A stretch of DNA of 64,000 bases, taken from assembly GCA_016721925.1 (NCBI GenBank), contig JADKHE010000011.1, forward strand, positions 496,001 to 560,000. Direction: 5' to 3'. Below the pieces are notes generated by a model, which saw nothing but the letters and a program-made list of their open reading frames with translations, was not told the origin of the DNA and did not search any database. The stretch's first letter is position 1. Every line of letters begins with the position of its first letter. This DNA is from Candidatus Skiveiella danica (GTDB lineage Bacteria; Pseudomonadota; Gammaproteobacteria; Burkholderiales; Burkholderiaceae_C). The position numbers and the translations under genes were made by a program. Below, piece after piece: positions 57,285 to 64,000 of this stretch.

Positions 57285-57977
57285 TCAGAAATTCGGCGTC
57301 TCGACCGCCTTCGGCGCGGGCGGCGGTGCGGGCAGCCAGACGCCGCTGGCCCCATAAACAGCCGACGCCGCCACAACCACCGCCACAGCAAAGGCCACGA
57401 TTCCGCCTCCGCGGGCCGATTCACCTTGGGCGTTGTCTTTCCAGCCGGTGATCATGGGCCTGATGAGCGACCGCTTCTTCCTGCGGGTGTAAAACAGGAC
57501 CGCCACGACATGCAGGGCGACCAGCGCGTAAAGCGCGTTGGAGAGCAGTTGGTGAAAGCCGGTCAACCGGTTACTGATGTCCTTCGTGACCAGATCGGCC
57601 AACGGGCCGGAAAAGACGATGTCGTCGTTGCCGACAAGCCCTGAGGCCACCTGCACGGCTAGCAGCGCGAGCAGCCCGAACACTGAGAGCGCTCCGAGTG
57701 GGTTGTGTCCTTCGCCGCGCCATTGGCCGCGCCAGTAAGCCGCGACTTTGCCGGGCGTCGGAAAGAATTGAATAAAGCGGGCGTAGGTCGACCCGACAAA
57801 TCCCCAGACCAGGCGAAACGCCAGCAGGCCCACGATGGACAGCCCGAAGCGCCCGTGCCAGTCCATCAGGGCGCCCCCCTGTAGTCCGGTGACCACGGCG
57901 CCAGTGACAGCAGCGGCGAGCAGCCAGTGAAAGAGGCGGGTCGACAAATCCCACACGAATACACGCTGCTCACCCAT
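57285..57977 (-). CDS. Cytochrome b561-type membrane protein
   Basis: The 230-residue protein has four or five membrane helices. It begins VFVWDLSTRLFHWLLAAAVTGAVVTG, with the conserved His17 of the HupC/b561 group, then MDWHGRFGLSIVGLLAFRLVWGFVGSTYARF, and FHQLLSNALYALVALHVVAVLFYTRRKKR with further His ligands, so a diheme b is probable. It likely passes electrons from quinol to a periplasmic carrier. The cytochrome c' gene lies 70 bp upstream on the same strand, so the two are probably one transcript, the standard c'-b561 pair. Confidence 0.9.
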   Translation of the reverse strand: MGEQRVFVWDLSTRLFHWLLAAAVTGAVVTGLQGGALMDWHGRFGLSIVGLLAFRLVWGFVGSTYARFIQFFPTPGKVAAYWRGQWRGEGHNPLGALSVFGLLALLAVQVASGLVGNDDIVFSGPLADLVTKDISNRLTGFHQLLSNALYALVALHVVAVLFYTRRKKRSLIRPMITGWKDNAQGESARGGGIVAFAVAVVVAASAVYGASGVWLPAPPPAPKAVETPNF

Positions 57978-58047
57978 GGCCGGACCTCGTCAGAAATCAA
58001 AGAAAACAGGCGCCCGAAGGCGCCCGCGAACAGGGAGGCAGTAAGAA

Positions 58048-58506
58048 CTACCGCTTGGCCTTGAAGCTGTCATGGCAGTTGTCGCAGGTCTTCGCCAGTC
58101 GCCCGAACTGCTCCTTCACGGCTGCCGCATCGCCGGTCGCCGCGACCTTGGCCATCTCGTTGGCCTCCTTGTTAAAGGCGCCGCCAACTTGGCCGACCTT
58201 TTCCCGCTCCGTCCAGAATTCGGCCTTGGCTCGTGTCGGTTCCCAGCCGGTACCCTTGTCGGTACCTGGCAGGAAAAGCGCGCCCATGCCGGAATTGGCG
58301 ACGGCCTGGATCGCGTTGGCCGCCTTGATCACTTCTTCCTTGTTGTAGGTGCCATTGACGTTGGCGTAGATTCGGGTCATGTTCCAGGCCATGAAGGTGT
58401 ACCCGGACTGGCGGAACTTGATCGCGTCCTCGGGCTTGATCTGGGCCACGGCGGAACCCGCGGCGAGCGAAACAGACAGCGCGGCGAGGGCCAACTTGAA
58501 AACCAT
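58048..58506 (-). CDS. Cytochrome c'
   Basis: The 152-residue periplasmic four-helix heme protein has a signal peptide (1-21, ending AGSAVAQ), a single heme site CDNCH (141-145) at the C-terminus as the family requires, and IKFRQSGYTFMAWNMTRI in helix 1. Cytochrome c' binds nitric oxide and carbon monoxide and is often paired with a b-type cytochrome. The b561 gene follows it. Confidence 0.92.
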   Translation of the reverse strand: MVFKLALAALSVSLAAGSAVAQIKPEDAIKFRQSGYTFMAWNMTRIYANVNGTYNKEEVIKAANAIQAVANSGMGALFLPGTDKGTGWEPTRAKAEFWTEREKVGQVGGAFNKEANEMAKVAATGDAAAVKEQFGRLAKTCDNCHDSFKAKR

Positions 58507-58683
58507 GATGTATCTCCGTAGAAAGTGAATGAAGCGGTCGCCGGCGGCCGTGGACAGAAGCCGGTCTGGAACGCGGCGCGAGTATAGCCAGACCGCGGAA
58601 ATCGTGCAGGAAGCGGTGAAATGTGGCCGAACCGATCGAAGTTACGCGCACGTCGGTGGCGGGCATCATTGCCTAAATTACTC

Positions 58684-58730
58684 CTGAAAAGAGAGCGTCT
58701 TGTGGCCGTTCGGCGCTGGGATGGGAACAA
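58684..58730 (+). repeat. Dispersed repeat copy (degraded)
   Basis: GAAAAGAGAGCGTCTTGTGGCC, then GTTCGGCGCTGGGATGGG, matches the copy at 9132-9188 in its core. The full gap 58507-58823 (317 bp) contains only this, a purine-rich stretch and GC-rich sequence. I found no gene or RNA in it. Confidence 0.5.
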
Positions 58731-58823
58731 TTTCGCCGCAAAAAGACAGTCCTGCGGGCCTCCTGGCGCCCGTTGTGCCCGCTCGGCCCGCTGTGCAGCT
58801 GCCGGAAGCCCCCGAGCGCAGGC

Positions 58824-59957
58824 TCAGAATGCCTTGGCCAGTTCCAGCGTCAGCACGGCCGGCAGTTGGGCGCGCAACGCGTTTCGGCTGACCCGGGTCA
58901 TGCTGTCGCCGGCCCAGCTCGCGACTTCGAAAGTGTCCACATCGTCCGTCACTTCGAGGAAGCCAAAACGCGGATCCAGTCGGCGGATGTCCTGCATCAG
59001 GGCATCGAATTCGTTGTCACGCAGACGCTCGTCGACAATGATCATGTGGGGCTGGTCGCGTTCGGTGTAACGAACCGCCTTCGCGGAGGTGGCCACGGTG
59101 TCCGCCCGCAGGCCCAGCGCCCGACAGGCTTTCTCGACCTCACCGCGCACGGCCGCGTCGGTGCTGATCAGCAGGATCCTCAGGCCGGCCAGGGCCTTGG
59201 TTCCCGTGTGCAGGGCCGAGTCGCTGCTGCTGGACTCGATCTCCATCGAGGTCAGGCCTTCCAGGTGCTTGACGGTCCGCGCGAATTCGAGCCTCAAGGT
59301 CGTGTCGATGCCCTGGTTGGTAGCGGACAGTATGACGCCCATGGTCCTGGCGATCTGGCTGAGCAGGTGCCAGCGCAGTGACGCGCTCGCCGTGCCGTTG
59401 CGGCCAGGCTCCGGTGGGTCGGCACGACGGGTCGCCGCGATGGACAGCAAACCGTGTTCAGGCCACGCACTGATGGCGAGGTTCACGGCGACGTGCACGC
59501 TGTTGTCCATGGCCCAGTCGATGGCGGTCTCGACCAGGTTGGACAGCAGCCCGGGGTCGACCACGATTTCAACCGGCTTGATGGCTTGCGCGAGCAGAAT
59601 GCCACGTTCCTGAAAAGCGTCTTGACGCTCGTGCAGGGCGCTCTGGACCATCTGATCCAGCGACACCCGTTCATGCGATTGGCGCAACCGGCCTTCGGAC
59701 AGGCGGGCCAGTTGCTGGCTTTGGCGGACGATCAGGTTCGCCTGTTCCAGCGCCTGTTCCAGTTCGCGCGCTTCCCCAGCCGACAAACGGTCGCTTTCGC
59801 CCAACGCCTGAATGATCCGGCGCAGCGTATGCAGGGGGATGGACAACTCGGCGCCAATGACGCCGGCGATGCCGAAATCCGTTCGCGGTGTGCCCGAACC
59901 TGCCGCTTTCGTCGGCTTGCTTCCCGCCGGGAATGGGTCTGTGCCAAGCGTGCTCAT
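58824..59957 (-). CDS. Histidine-kinase-like protein with degenerate catalytic and receiver domains
   Basis: The 377-residue protein looks like a hybrid kinase that has lost its chemistry. The dimerisation helix has GAELSIPLHTL where a kinase has H-E-L-R-T-P-L, so the phospho-accepting His is Ala36. The ATPase N-box reads LSNLVETAIDWA without the conserved Asn pair, and no DxGxG or GxGL motif is seen. The C-terminal receiver (about 258-377) keeps an Asp (309, IIVDERLRD) but not the normal Thr and Lys. It may bind partners without catalysis. ATG 59957 starts 48 bp after the hydrolase gene and is probably co-transcribed. Confidence 0.7.
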   Translation of the reverse strand: MSTLGTDPFPAGSKPTKAAGSGTPRTDFGIAGVIGAELSIPLHTLRRIIQALGESDRLSAGEARELEQALEQANLIVRQSQQLARLSEGRLRQSHERVSLDQMVQSALHERQDAFQERGILLAQAIKPVEIVVDPGLLSNLVETAIDWAMDNSVHVAVNLAISAWPEHGLLSIAATRRADPPEPGRNGTASASLRWHLLSQIARTMGVILSATNQGIDTTLRLEFARTVKHLEGLTSMEIESSSSDSALHTGTKALAGLRILLISTDAAVRGEVEKACRALGLRADTVATSAKAVRYTERDQPHMIIVDERLRDNEFDALMQDIRRLDPRFGFLEVTDDVDTFEVASWAGDSMTRVSRNALRAQLPAVLTLELAKAF

Positions 59958-60004
59958 GCCCGCAGAATAACGCACGGAAGAAGCCGGGCCATCCGGGTCC
60001 GCGC

Positions 60005-60751
60005 CTAATTCAATTTCGAGGACTGAAGACAATCCAGCAGCAGACCGGTCAATGCCTGCGGCGCGCTGATCATCGGGTCGTGCCCGGTGAGCAGTTCCAG
60101 CACCCTGGAGCCGGGTAGCCAGGCGCCGTCCCAGAATCGCGGATCGCAGACGCGGGTGCGAATCACATCGATGGTCGCCAGGGGTGGCTGCGAGCAGTTG
60201 ATGAAGGTGCGAGGTATTTGCGCCACCCGCCGGGGGTCGAAGTCGAGTGGCGCCAGGTAGGTGTGCCCAGGGTGCGGAGTCTGGCGCCGCTGCACCCAGT
60301 CATGGTCTGCACCTTGCAGGCCGAAAACGGAGGGATCCGGCGGCGGAAAACTATGGTCGGGGGACGCCGCGGCCGCGGCCAGGCGCGTCTCGCGCGTCGC
60401 GCTGGCGTGGGTGCTGCTCCAGCTCTCGCCGGGCTTGGGCACCACCGCATCGACATACACCAGGTGGGACAGGCGCTGCGTCAGGCGATCGGCCACTGCC
60501 GTTCCCAACATACCGGCATAGGAGTGCACCGCCAGCACGACATCGGCCATCTCTTCGGCCTCGATGGCGCCGATCACATCGGCGATGTGGGTTTCGAGCG
60601 TGATCGACGCACTCATGAGATGCGCCCGATCACCCAGTCCGGTCAGGGTCACGGCGTGGGCGCGGTGCCCGGCGCGGATCAAGGCTTCGGTCACATGTCG
60701 CCAGCACCAAGCACCGTGCCAGGCACCGTGCACAAGGACAAAGTTCGCCAT
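60005..60751 (-). CDS. Alpha/beta hydrolase (EstC/MEST-like esterase)
   Basis: The 248-residue hydrolase of the group containing plant methylesterases and bacterial EstC has FVLVHGAWHGAWCWRHV with the oxyanion His-Gly, nucleophile Ser in VLAVHSYAGM, Asp in the C-terminal region and His in LLTGHDPMISAP. Reported relatives hydrolyse small esters. ATG overlaps the CaiB stop (ATGA), so it is coupled to the CoA-transferase gene. The native substrate is unknown. Confidence 0.87.
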   Translation of the reverse strand: MANFVLVHGAWHGAWCWRHVTEALIRAGHRAHAVTLTGLGDRAHLMSASITLETHIADVIGAIEAEEMADVVLAVHSYAGMLGTAVADRLTQRLSHLVYVDAVVPKPGESWSSTHASATRETRLAAAAASPDHSFPPPDPSVFGLQGADHDWVQRRQTPHPGHTYLAPLDFDPRRVAQIPRTFINCSQPPLATIDVIRTRVCDPRFWDGAWLPGSRVLELLTGHDPMISAPQALTGLLLDCLQSSKLN

Positions 60752-61986
60752 CAGATCACCTGGCCTTCCTTCAGGGCGCTGATGTGGGCCTCGGAGTAGC
60801 CCAGCAACGTGCGCAGCACCTCGTCGGTCTGTTCGCCCAGCAGGGGCGGTGGCCGGTCGGTTCGCACCGGTGTTGCGCTGAGCTTGATCGGGCTCGACAC
60901 CAGATGCAGGCCGGGGTTGATGGGATGCGGCCAGGTCGTGACCATGCCGCGCTCGCGCACCTGAGGATCATCGAAAACCTCGGCGATGTTGTTGATGGCC
61001 CCGCAGGGCACCTTGGCTGCCTCCAGCGCGGCCAGCCATGCCGCCTTGTTGCGTGTGCGCATGATGTCCTGCAACAGGGGCACCAGCTCCAGGCGGTTGC
61101 GCACCCGGTCCTGGTTGCGTGCGTAGCGTGGATCGGTGGCGAGCTCGGGATGCCCCGCCACCGCACAGAACTTGGCGTACTGGCTGTCGTTGCCCACCGC
61201 GAGGATCAGGTGGTCCTTGTGCCCATCGGCGGCGGGTGCGACCTCGAACACCTGGTAGGGCACGATATTCTGGTGGGCGTTGCCGGCGCGCCCGGGCACC
61301 TTGCCGCCCACGAGGTAATTGGCGCCCATGTTGGCCAGCATGGCCACCTGGGTGTCCAGCAGCGCAGCGTCCACATGCTGGCCTTCACCGGTGCGCTCGG
61401 CATGGCGCAGCGCCGCCAGGATGGCCACGGTGGCGTACATGCCGGTGAACAGGTCCGCCACCGCCACGCCCACTTTCTGCGGCCCTCCGCCGATGTCATC
61501 GCGCTCGCCGGTGATGCTCATCAGGCCACCCATGCCCTGGATGGCATAGTCGTAGCCGGCGCGCTCGCGGTAAGGCCCGGTCTGGCCGAAACCGGTCACG
61601 CTGCAGTAGACCAGACGCGGGTTCAACGCTTTCAGGCTGTCGTAGTCCAGGCCGTAGCGCGCCATGTCACCGACCTTGAAGTTCTCCACGAACACGTGGC
61701 AATGCTGCACCAGGTCGCGGATCAGCGCCTGCCCTTGCGGTTGCGCGATATCGCAGGTGACCGACCGCTTGTTCCGGTTCGCACCGAGGTAATAGGCCGC
61801 CTCGGCCGAATCGTTGCCGGCACTGTCCTTCAGGAAAGGCGGGCCCCAGGTGCGGGTGTCATCCCCTGTGCCGGGACGCTCGATCTTGATCACATCGGCG
61901 CCCAGGTCTGCCAGTGTCTGGGTGCACCACGGGCCGGCCAGCACGCGGGACAAATCGAGGATACGGATGCCATCAAGTGAATTCAT
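60751..61986 (-). CDS. CaiB/BaiF family (class III) CoA-transferase
   Basis: The 411-residue protein of the class III CoA-transferases moves CoA between carboxylic acids. Hallmarks are LDGIRILDLSRVLAGPWCTQTLADLGADVIKIERPG, LGANRNKRSVTCDI and the catalytic Asp178 in VAVADLFTGMYA. Homologues act on formyl, succinyl or carnitine CoA esters; the pair of acids here is unknown. ATG 61986 is chosen from homology over a longer frame. The esterase gene overlaps its stop. Confidence 0.92.
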   Translation of the reverse strand: MNSLDGIRILDLSRVLAGPWCTQTLADLGADVIKIERPGTGDDTRTWGPPFLKDSAGNDSAEAAYYLGANRNKRSVTCDIAQPQGQALIRDLVQHCHVFVENFKVGDMARYGLDYDSLKALNPRLVYCSVTGFGQTGPYRERAGYDYAIQGMGGLMSITGERDDIGGGPQKVGVAVADLFTGMYATVAILAALRHAERTGEGQHVDAALLDTQVAMLANMGANYLVGGKVPGRAGNAHQNIVPYQVFEVAPAADGHKDHLILAVGNDSQYAKFCAVAGHPELATDPRYARNQDRVRNRLELVPLLQDIMRTRNKAAWLAALEAAKVPCGAINNIAEVFDDPQVRERGMVTTWPHPINPGLHLVSSPIKLSATPVRTDRPPPLLGEQTDEVLRTLLGYSEAHISALKEGQVI

Positions 61987-62021
61987 GCCTTCATTGTCGC
62001 GAAAAAGAGCCGGCCGTGATA

Positions 62022-62570
62022 ATGGCCAGGATGCGCTGGATGATTCCGTTCCTGTTACCAACGTTGGCTTGGCTGGCGGCGTGCTCCCCTGCGTGGAACT
62101 GGCGCGAGGTGCGTCTGGAGGATGCACCACTGACGGCGATGCTGCCCTGCAAGCCGGACCAGGCGAGCCAGACGGTCACATTGGCCGGCGCAACGGCGGA
62201 ACTGCAGATGACGGGTTGCGAGTCCGGCGGCGCCACGCTGGCCGTCAGCCGGGTGCGCTTGCCGTCAGGCGCGAGCGCAGCCGAGGCCCTGTCGCAGTGG
62301 CGCGCGGTGACCCTCGCTGGCATGAAGGCGCAGAACGTGCAAGAGCAACCGTTCCAGCCTGTCGGCAGCCTGGCCTTGCCCCAGTCGGCCCGTGTCGTGG
62401 CCAGCGGACGGTACCGTGACGGTCGAGCGGTGAACGCGCAGGCCGTCTGGTTTGCACAAGTGTCGCCGCAAGGCGTGTGGCTGTATCACGCCGTGATCTA
62501 CGCCGATGCGATCGGCGCCGAGGTGGCAGACACCTTCTTCAGCGGACTCAAGCTCAGGGCCCCGACATGA
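62022..62570 (+). CDS. Lipoprotein of unknown function
   Basis: The 182-residue product starts with a lipoprotein signal (WMIPFLLPTLAWLAAC, lipobox LAAC). The mature part (VRLEDAPLTAMLPCKPDQASQTVTLAGATAELQMTGCESGGATLAVSRVRLP) has two further cysteines that could form a disulfide. No domain is recognised. ATG 62022 or 62031 may be used. The stop overlaps the transporter start (ATGA). Confidence 0.78.
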   Translation: MARMRWMIPFLLPTLAWLAACSPAWNWREVRLEDAPLTAMLPCKPDQASQTVTLAGATAELQMTGCESGGATLAVSRVRLPSGASAAEALSQWRAVTLAGMKAQNVQEQPFQPVGSLALPQSARVVASGRYRDGRAVNAQAVWFAQVSPQGVWLYHAVIYADAIGAEVADTFFSGLKLRAPT

Positions 62571-63802
62571 GCCTGCTGCCGCGCCGCGTCGCTGTCGTCG
62601 TATTCCTGGCCTTTGCGTTCGCCTACTTCATTTCCGCGCTGCTGAGGGCCATCACAGCGACGTTGTCACCGGTGCTGACGCTGGAGCTGGGACTGAACGC
62701 GCGGGATCTGGGCTTGTTGGCCGGGGGCTATTTTCTGGGCTTTTCCTTGACTCAGCTGCCGATGGGCGCGTGGCTGGACAGACATGGCCCACGCAAGGTG
62801 ATCCTGAGCCTGCTGAGCGTGGCCGTGGTGGGGTGTCTGGCGTTTTCACTGGCCGGCGGATTCCCTGCGTTGCTGGGCGCGCGCGTGCTGATCGGCGCCG
62901 GAGTGAGCGCCTGCCTGATGGCGCCATTGACCGGCAACCGGCGCTGGCTCGACGCCAGCACCCAGTTGCGCGCCAACTCATGGATGCTGATGACAGGGTC
63001 GCTGGGCATGGTGGCCTCGACACTGCCGGTGCAGTGGCTGGTGCCGCTGGTGGGCTGGCGCCCGCTGTTCTGGGGACTGGCTGTGGCGATTGTGCTGGCG
63101 ATGGCCTTGATTGCCGTGCGGGTTCCGGGCTGGACGTCCATGGCGCCAGCGTCCGGATCATCGCCCGGGGCCGACGCCAGCTATGCGCAGGTCTGGCGCA
63201 ACGCCTATTTCCGCAGGATGACGCCGATCGGCTTCTTCAGTTATGGTGGTCTGATTGCCATGCAGACGCTGTGGGCGGTGCCCTGGATGATCAAGGTCGC
63301 CGGCTACAGCGGCGAGCAGGCGGCGAAGGGCCTGTTCTGGATCAACGTGGCCATGCTGTGCACCTTCTGGACCTGGGGCATGGTCAATCCCTGGCTCGTG
63401 CGCCGGGGCTTCGCGGCAGAGCGCCTGATCACCTGGGGGCTGCCGTCGAGCTTTATCCTGTTGGCTATCATTATCATAGCTAAAGAAGACCTTTCAACGC
63501 TGGCAACGCCGGCATTTGCCCTGTATTGCATGAGCTGCAGCTTCGTTTCGCTGGCGCAACCCGCGGTGGGCATGGCTTTTCCGCAGGCGCTGGCCGGCCG
63601 GGCGCTGTCGGCTTACAACCTGGTGATCTTTGCCGGCGTGTTCGTCGTCCAGTGGGGCATTGGCCTGCTGATTGATGGATTCAAGGCACTGGGCGTGGCC
63701 GAGGTCGCGGCCTATCAGGCGGCGGCGGGGGTTTTCCTGGCCTGTTGCATGGCATCCTATGCCTATTTCCTTTGGGCGAAACCTCATAATCAGGGCTCAT
63801 GA
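62567..63802 (+). CDS. Major facilitator superfamily transporter
   Basis: The 411-residue twelve-helix MFS transporter has the motif A-like loop PMGAWLDRHGPRKVILSLLS between helices 2 and 3 and GARVLIGAGVSACLMAPLT in helix 4. It resembles the NarK/cyanate (CynX) group; the substrate cannot be told. A copy of the dispersed repeat (63461-63517) is translated inside it and encodes part of a helix (LLAIIIIAKEDLSTL). It overlaps the genes on both sides by 4 bp (ATGA), forming a tightly coupled trio. Confidence 0.88.
   Translation: MSLLPRRVAVVVFLAFAFAYFISALLRAITATLSPVLTLELGLNARDLGLLAGGYFLGFSLTQLPMGAWLDRHGPRKVILSLLSVAVVGCLAFSLAGGFPALLGARVLIGAGVSACLMAPLTGNRRWLDASTQLRANSWMLMTGSLGMVASTLPVQWLVPLVGWRPLFWGLAVAIVLAMALIAVRVPGWTSMAPASGSSPGADASYAQVWRNAYFRRMTPIGFFSYGGLIAMQTLWAVPWMIKVAGYSGEQAAKGLFWINVAMLCTFWTWGMVNPWLVRRGFAAERLITWGLPSSFILLAIIIIAKEDLSTLATPAFALYCMSCSFVSLAQPAVGMAFPQALAGRALSAYNLVIFAGVFVVQWGIGLLIDGFKALGVAEVAAYQAAAGVFLACCMASYAYFLWAKPHNQGS
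63461..63517 (+). repeat. Dispersed repeat copy inside the MFS gene
   Basis: GCTAT-n7-ATAGC dyad (63464-63480), then ATAGCT-n8-ACC-n5-ACGCTGG, GCCGGCATTT. Element order and spacing follow the reference copy, while the frame stays open through it. Confidence 0.6.
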
Positions 63803-64000
63803 ACAGCATCCTCATCATTGCCCACGCGCCGCTGGCCCATGCCTTGCGTGCCTGTGCGCTGCACGTCTTTCCCGAGTGCGGCGTCAGCGTGGCGGCGATC
63901 GATGTGGCGCCTAATGCGCCGCCCGAAGAAACCCTGGCGGCGTCCCGGATCGCCCTGCGGCAGTTGCGCGATCGCCCGGGCACCGAAGGCGTCGTGGTGC
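63799..64000 (+). CDS. PTS EIIA (mannose-type) domain protein, truncated by the window
   Basis: The visible 67 codons (NSILIIAHAPLAHALRACALHVFPECGVSVAAIDVAPNAPPEETLAASRIALRQL) match the start of the small EIIA-Man-like proteins of betaproteobacteria, with His9 at the position of the phosphorylated histidine. In these bacteria EIIA-Man, HPr and EI form a regulatory phosphotransfer chain rather than a sugar transporter. HPr and EI genes would be expected just beyond the window end. The ATG overlaps the MFS stop. Confidence 0.8.
   Translation, partial: MNSILIIAHAPLAHALRACALHVFPECGVSVAAIDVAPNAPPEETLAASRIALRQLRDRPGTEGVVV

Noticed and set aside
61914..62021. Upstream in-frame extension of the lipoprotein gene
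   Set aside because: It would overlap the CaiB start region and place the signal peptide internally; ATG 62022 directly precedes the lipoprotein signal.

Overview
The window is one contiguous piece of a high-GC betaproteobacterial chromosome. Gene content and order suggest Burkholderiales, most probably Comamonadaceae (Hydrogenophaga/Rhodoferax/Polaromonas/Acidovorax-like). The evidence is the str-S10 ribosomal cluster in betaproteobacterial order, several DUF2917, Bug-receptor and LysR genes, and a dispersed intergenic repeat (core TAGCTG-N4-TGACC, then CGCTGGG, then GGCCAAAAAAGCTTGAAA). This is inference from protein and repeat character; no database was searched. I saw no tRNA, rRNA, insertion sequence, prophage or CRISPR array.

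Layout. 1-2018: end of a sensor kinase, its FixJ-type regulator, a small membrane protein and the lytic transglycosylase MltA. 2102-4352: Tat-exported PhoX phosphatase with a candidate Pho box. 4444-8679: an MCE lipid-transport operon (STAS-permease, ATPase, MCE protein, lipoprotein) and a cyclic-nucleotide-domain protein. 8788-14337: small conserved genes, a semialdehyde dehydrogenase, and a MerR regulator running in frame into a hotdog thioesterase. 14493-18909: LysR regulator divergent from three tandem RraA/HMG-aldolase-fold genes and a PLP aminotransferase. 19053-24250: oxidoreductase/LysR pair, AsmA-like protein, triheme cytochrome c. 24264-29127: AraC regulator divergent from a catabolic set (CMD protein, BKACE enzyme, Bug receptor, SDR, broken Rieske gene). 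29268-34753 (minus): CreD, CreC, CreB, MarC, MaoC and SDR, with a perfect cre tag before creD. 34839-41595: thioredoxin-fold isomerase, dienelactone hydrolase, metal-dependent hydrolase, GST, LysR, CorA/ZntB transporter, HemB. 41596-41979: a 384-bp gap that looks like a small RNA locus. 41980-45843: HemJ-like protein, VanZ protein, 2Fe-2S protein, hydrolase, PBP5-type carboxypeptidase. 45888-56018: str and S10 operons, closed by a strong terminator after rpsQ. 56073-64000: peroxiredoxin, GNAT, cytochrome b561 and c', a degenerate kinase-like protein, hydrolase, CaiB CoA-transferase, lipoprotein, MFS transporter and the start of a PTS IIA gene.

Two themes run through the window. First, at least eleven copies of the dispersed repeat lie between genes, at stop codons (asmA-like, hemB, Rieske), and inside coding regions, where they encode part of two signal peptides and of a transporter helix. 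Second, several genes carry single-base disruptions (tuf, an SDR, a thioesterase). A frameshift in tuf of the str operon is biologically surprising, so uncorrected assembly deletions are a serious possibility, although tuf is often duplicated.

The least familiar functional units are the LysR-controlled triple RraA-aminotransferase cluster and the AraC-controlled BKACE cluster. Both look like catabolic pathways with substrates that cannot be read from sequence. Each has a credible operator: a dyad at 15519-15537, and 21-bp-phased direct repeats at 25309-25341.
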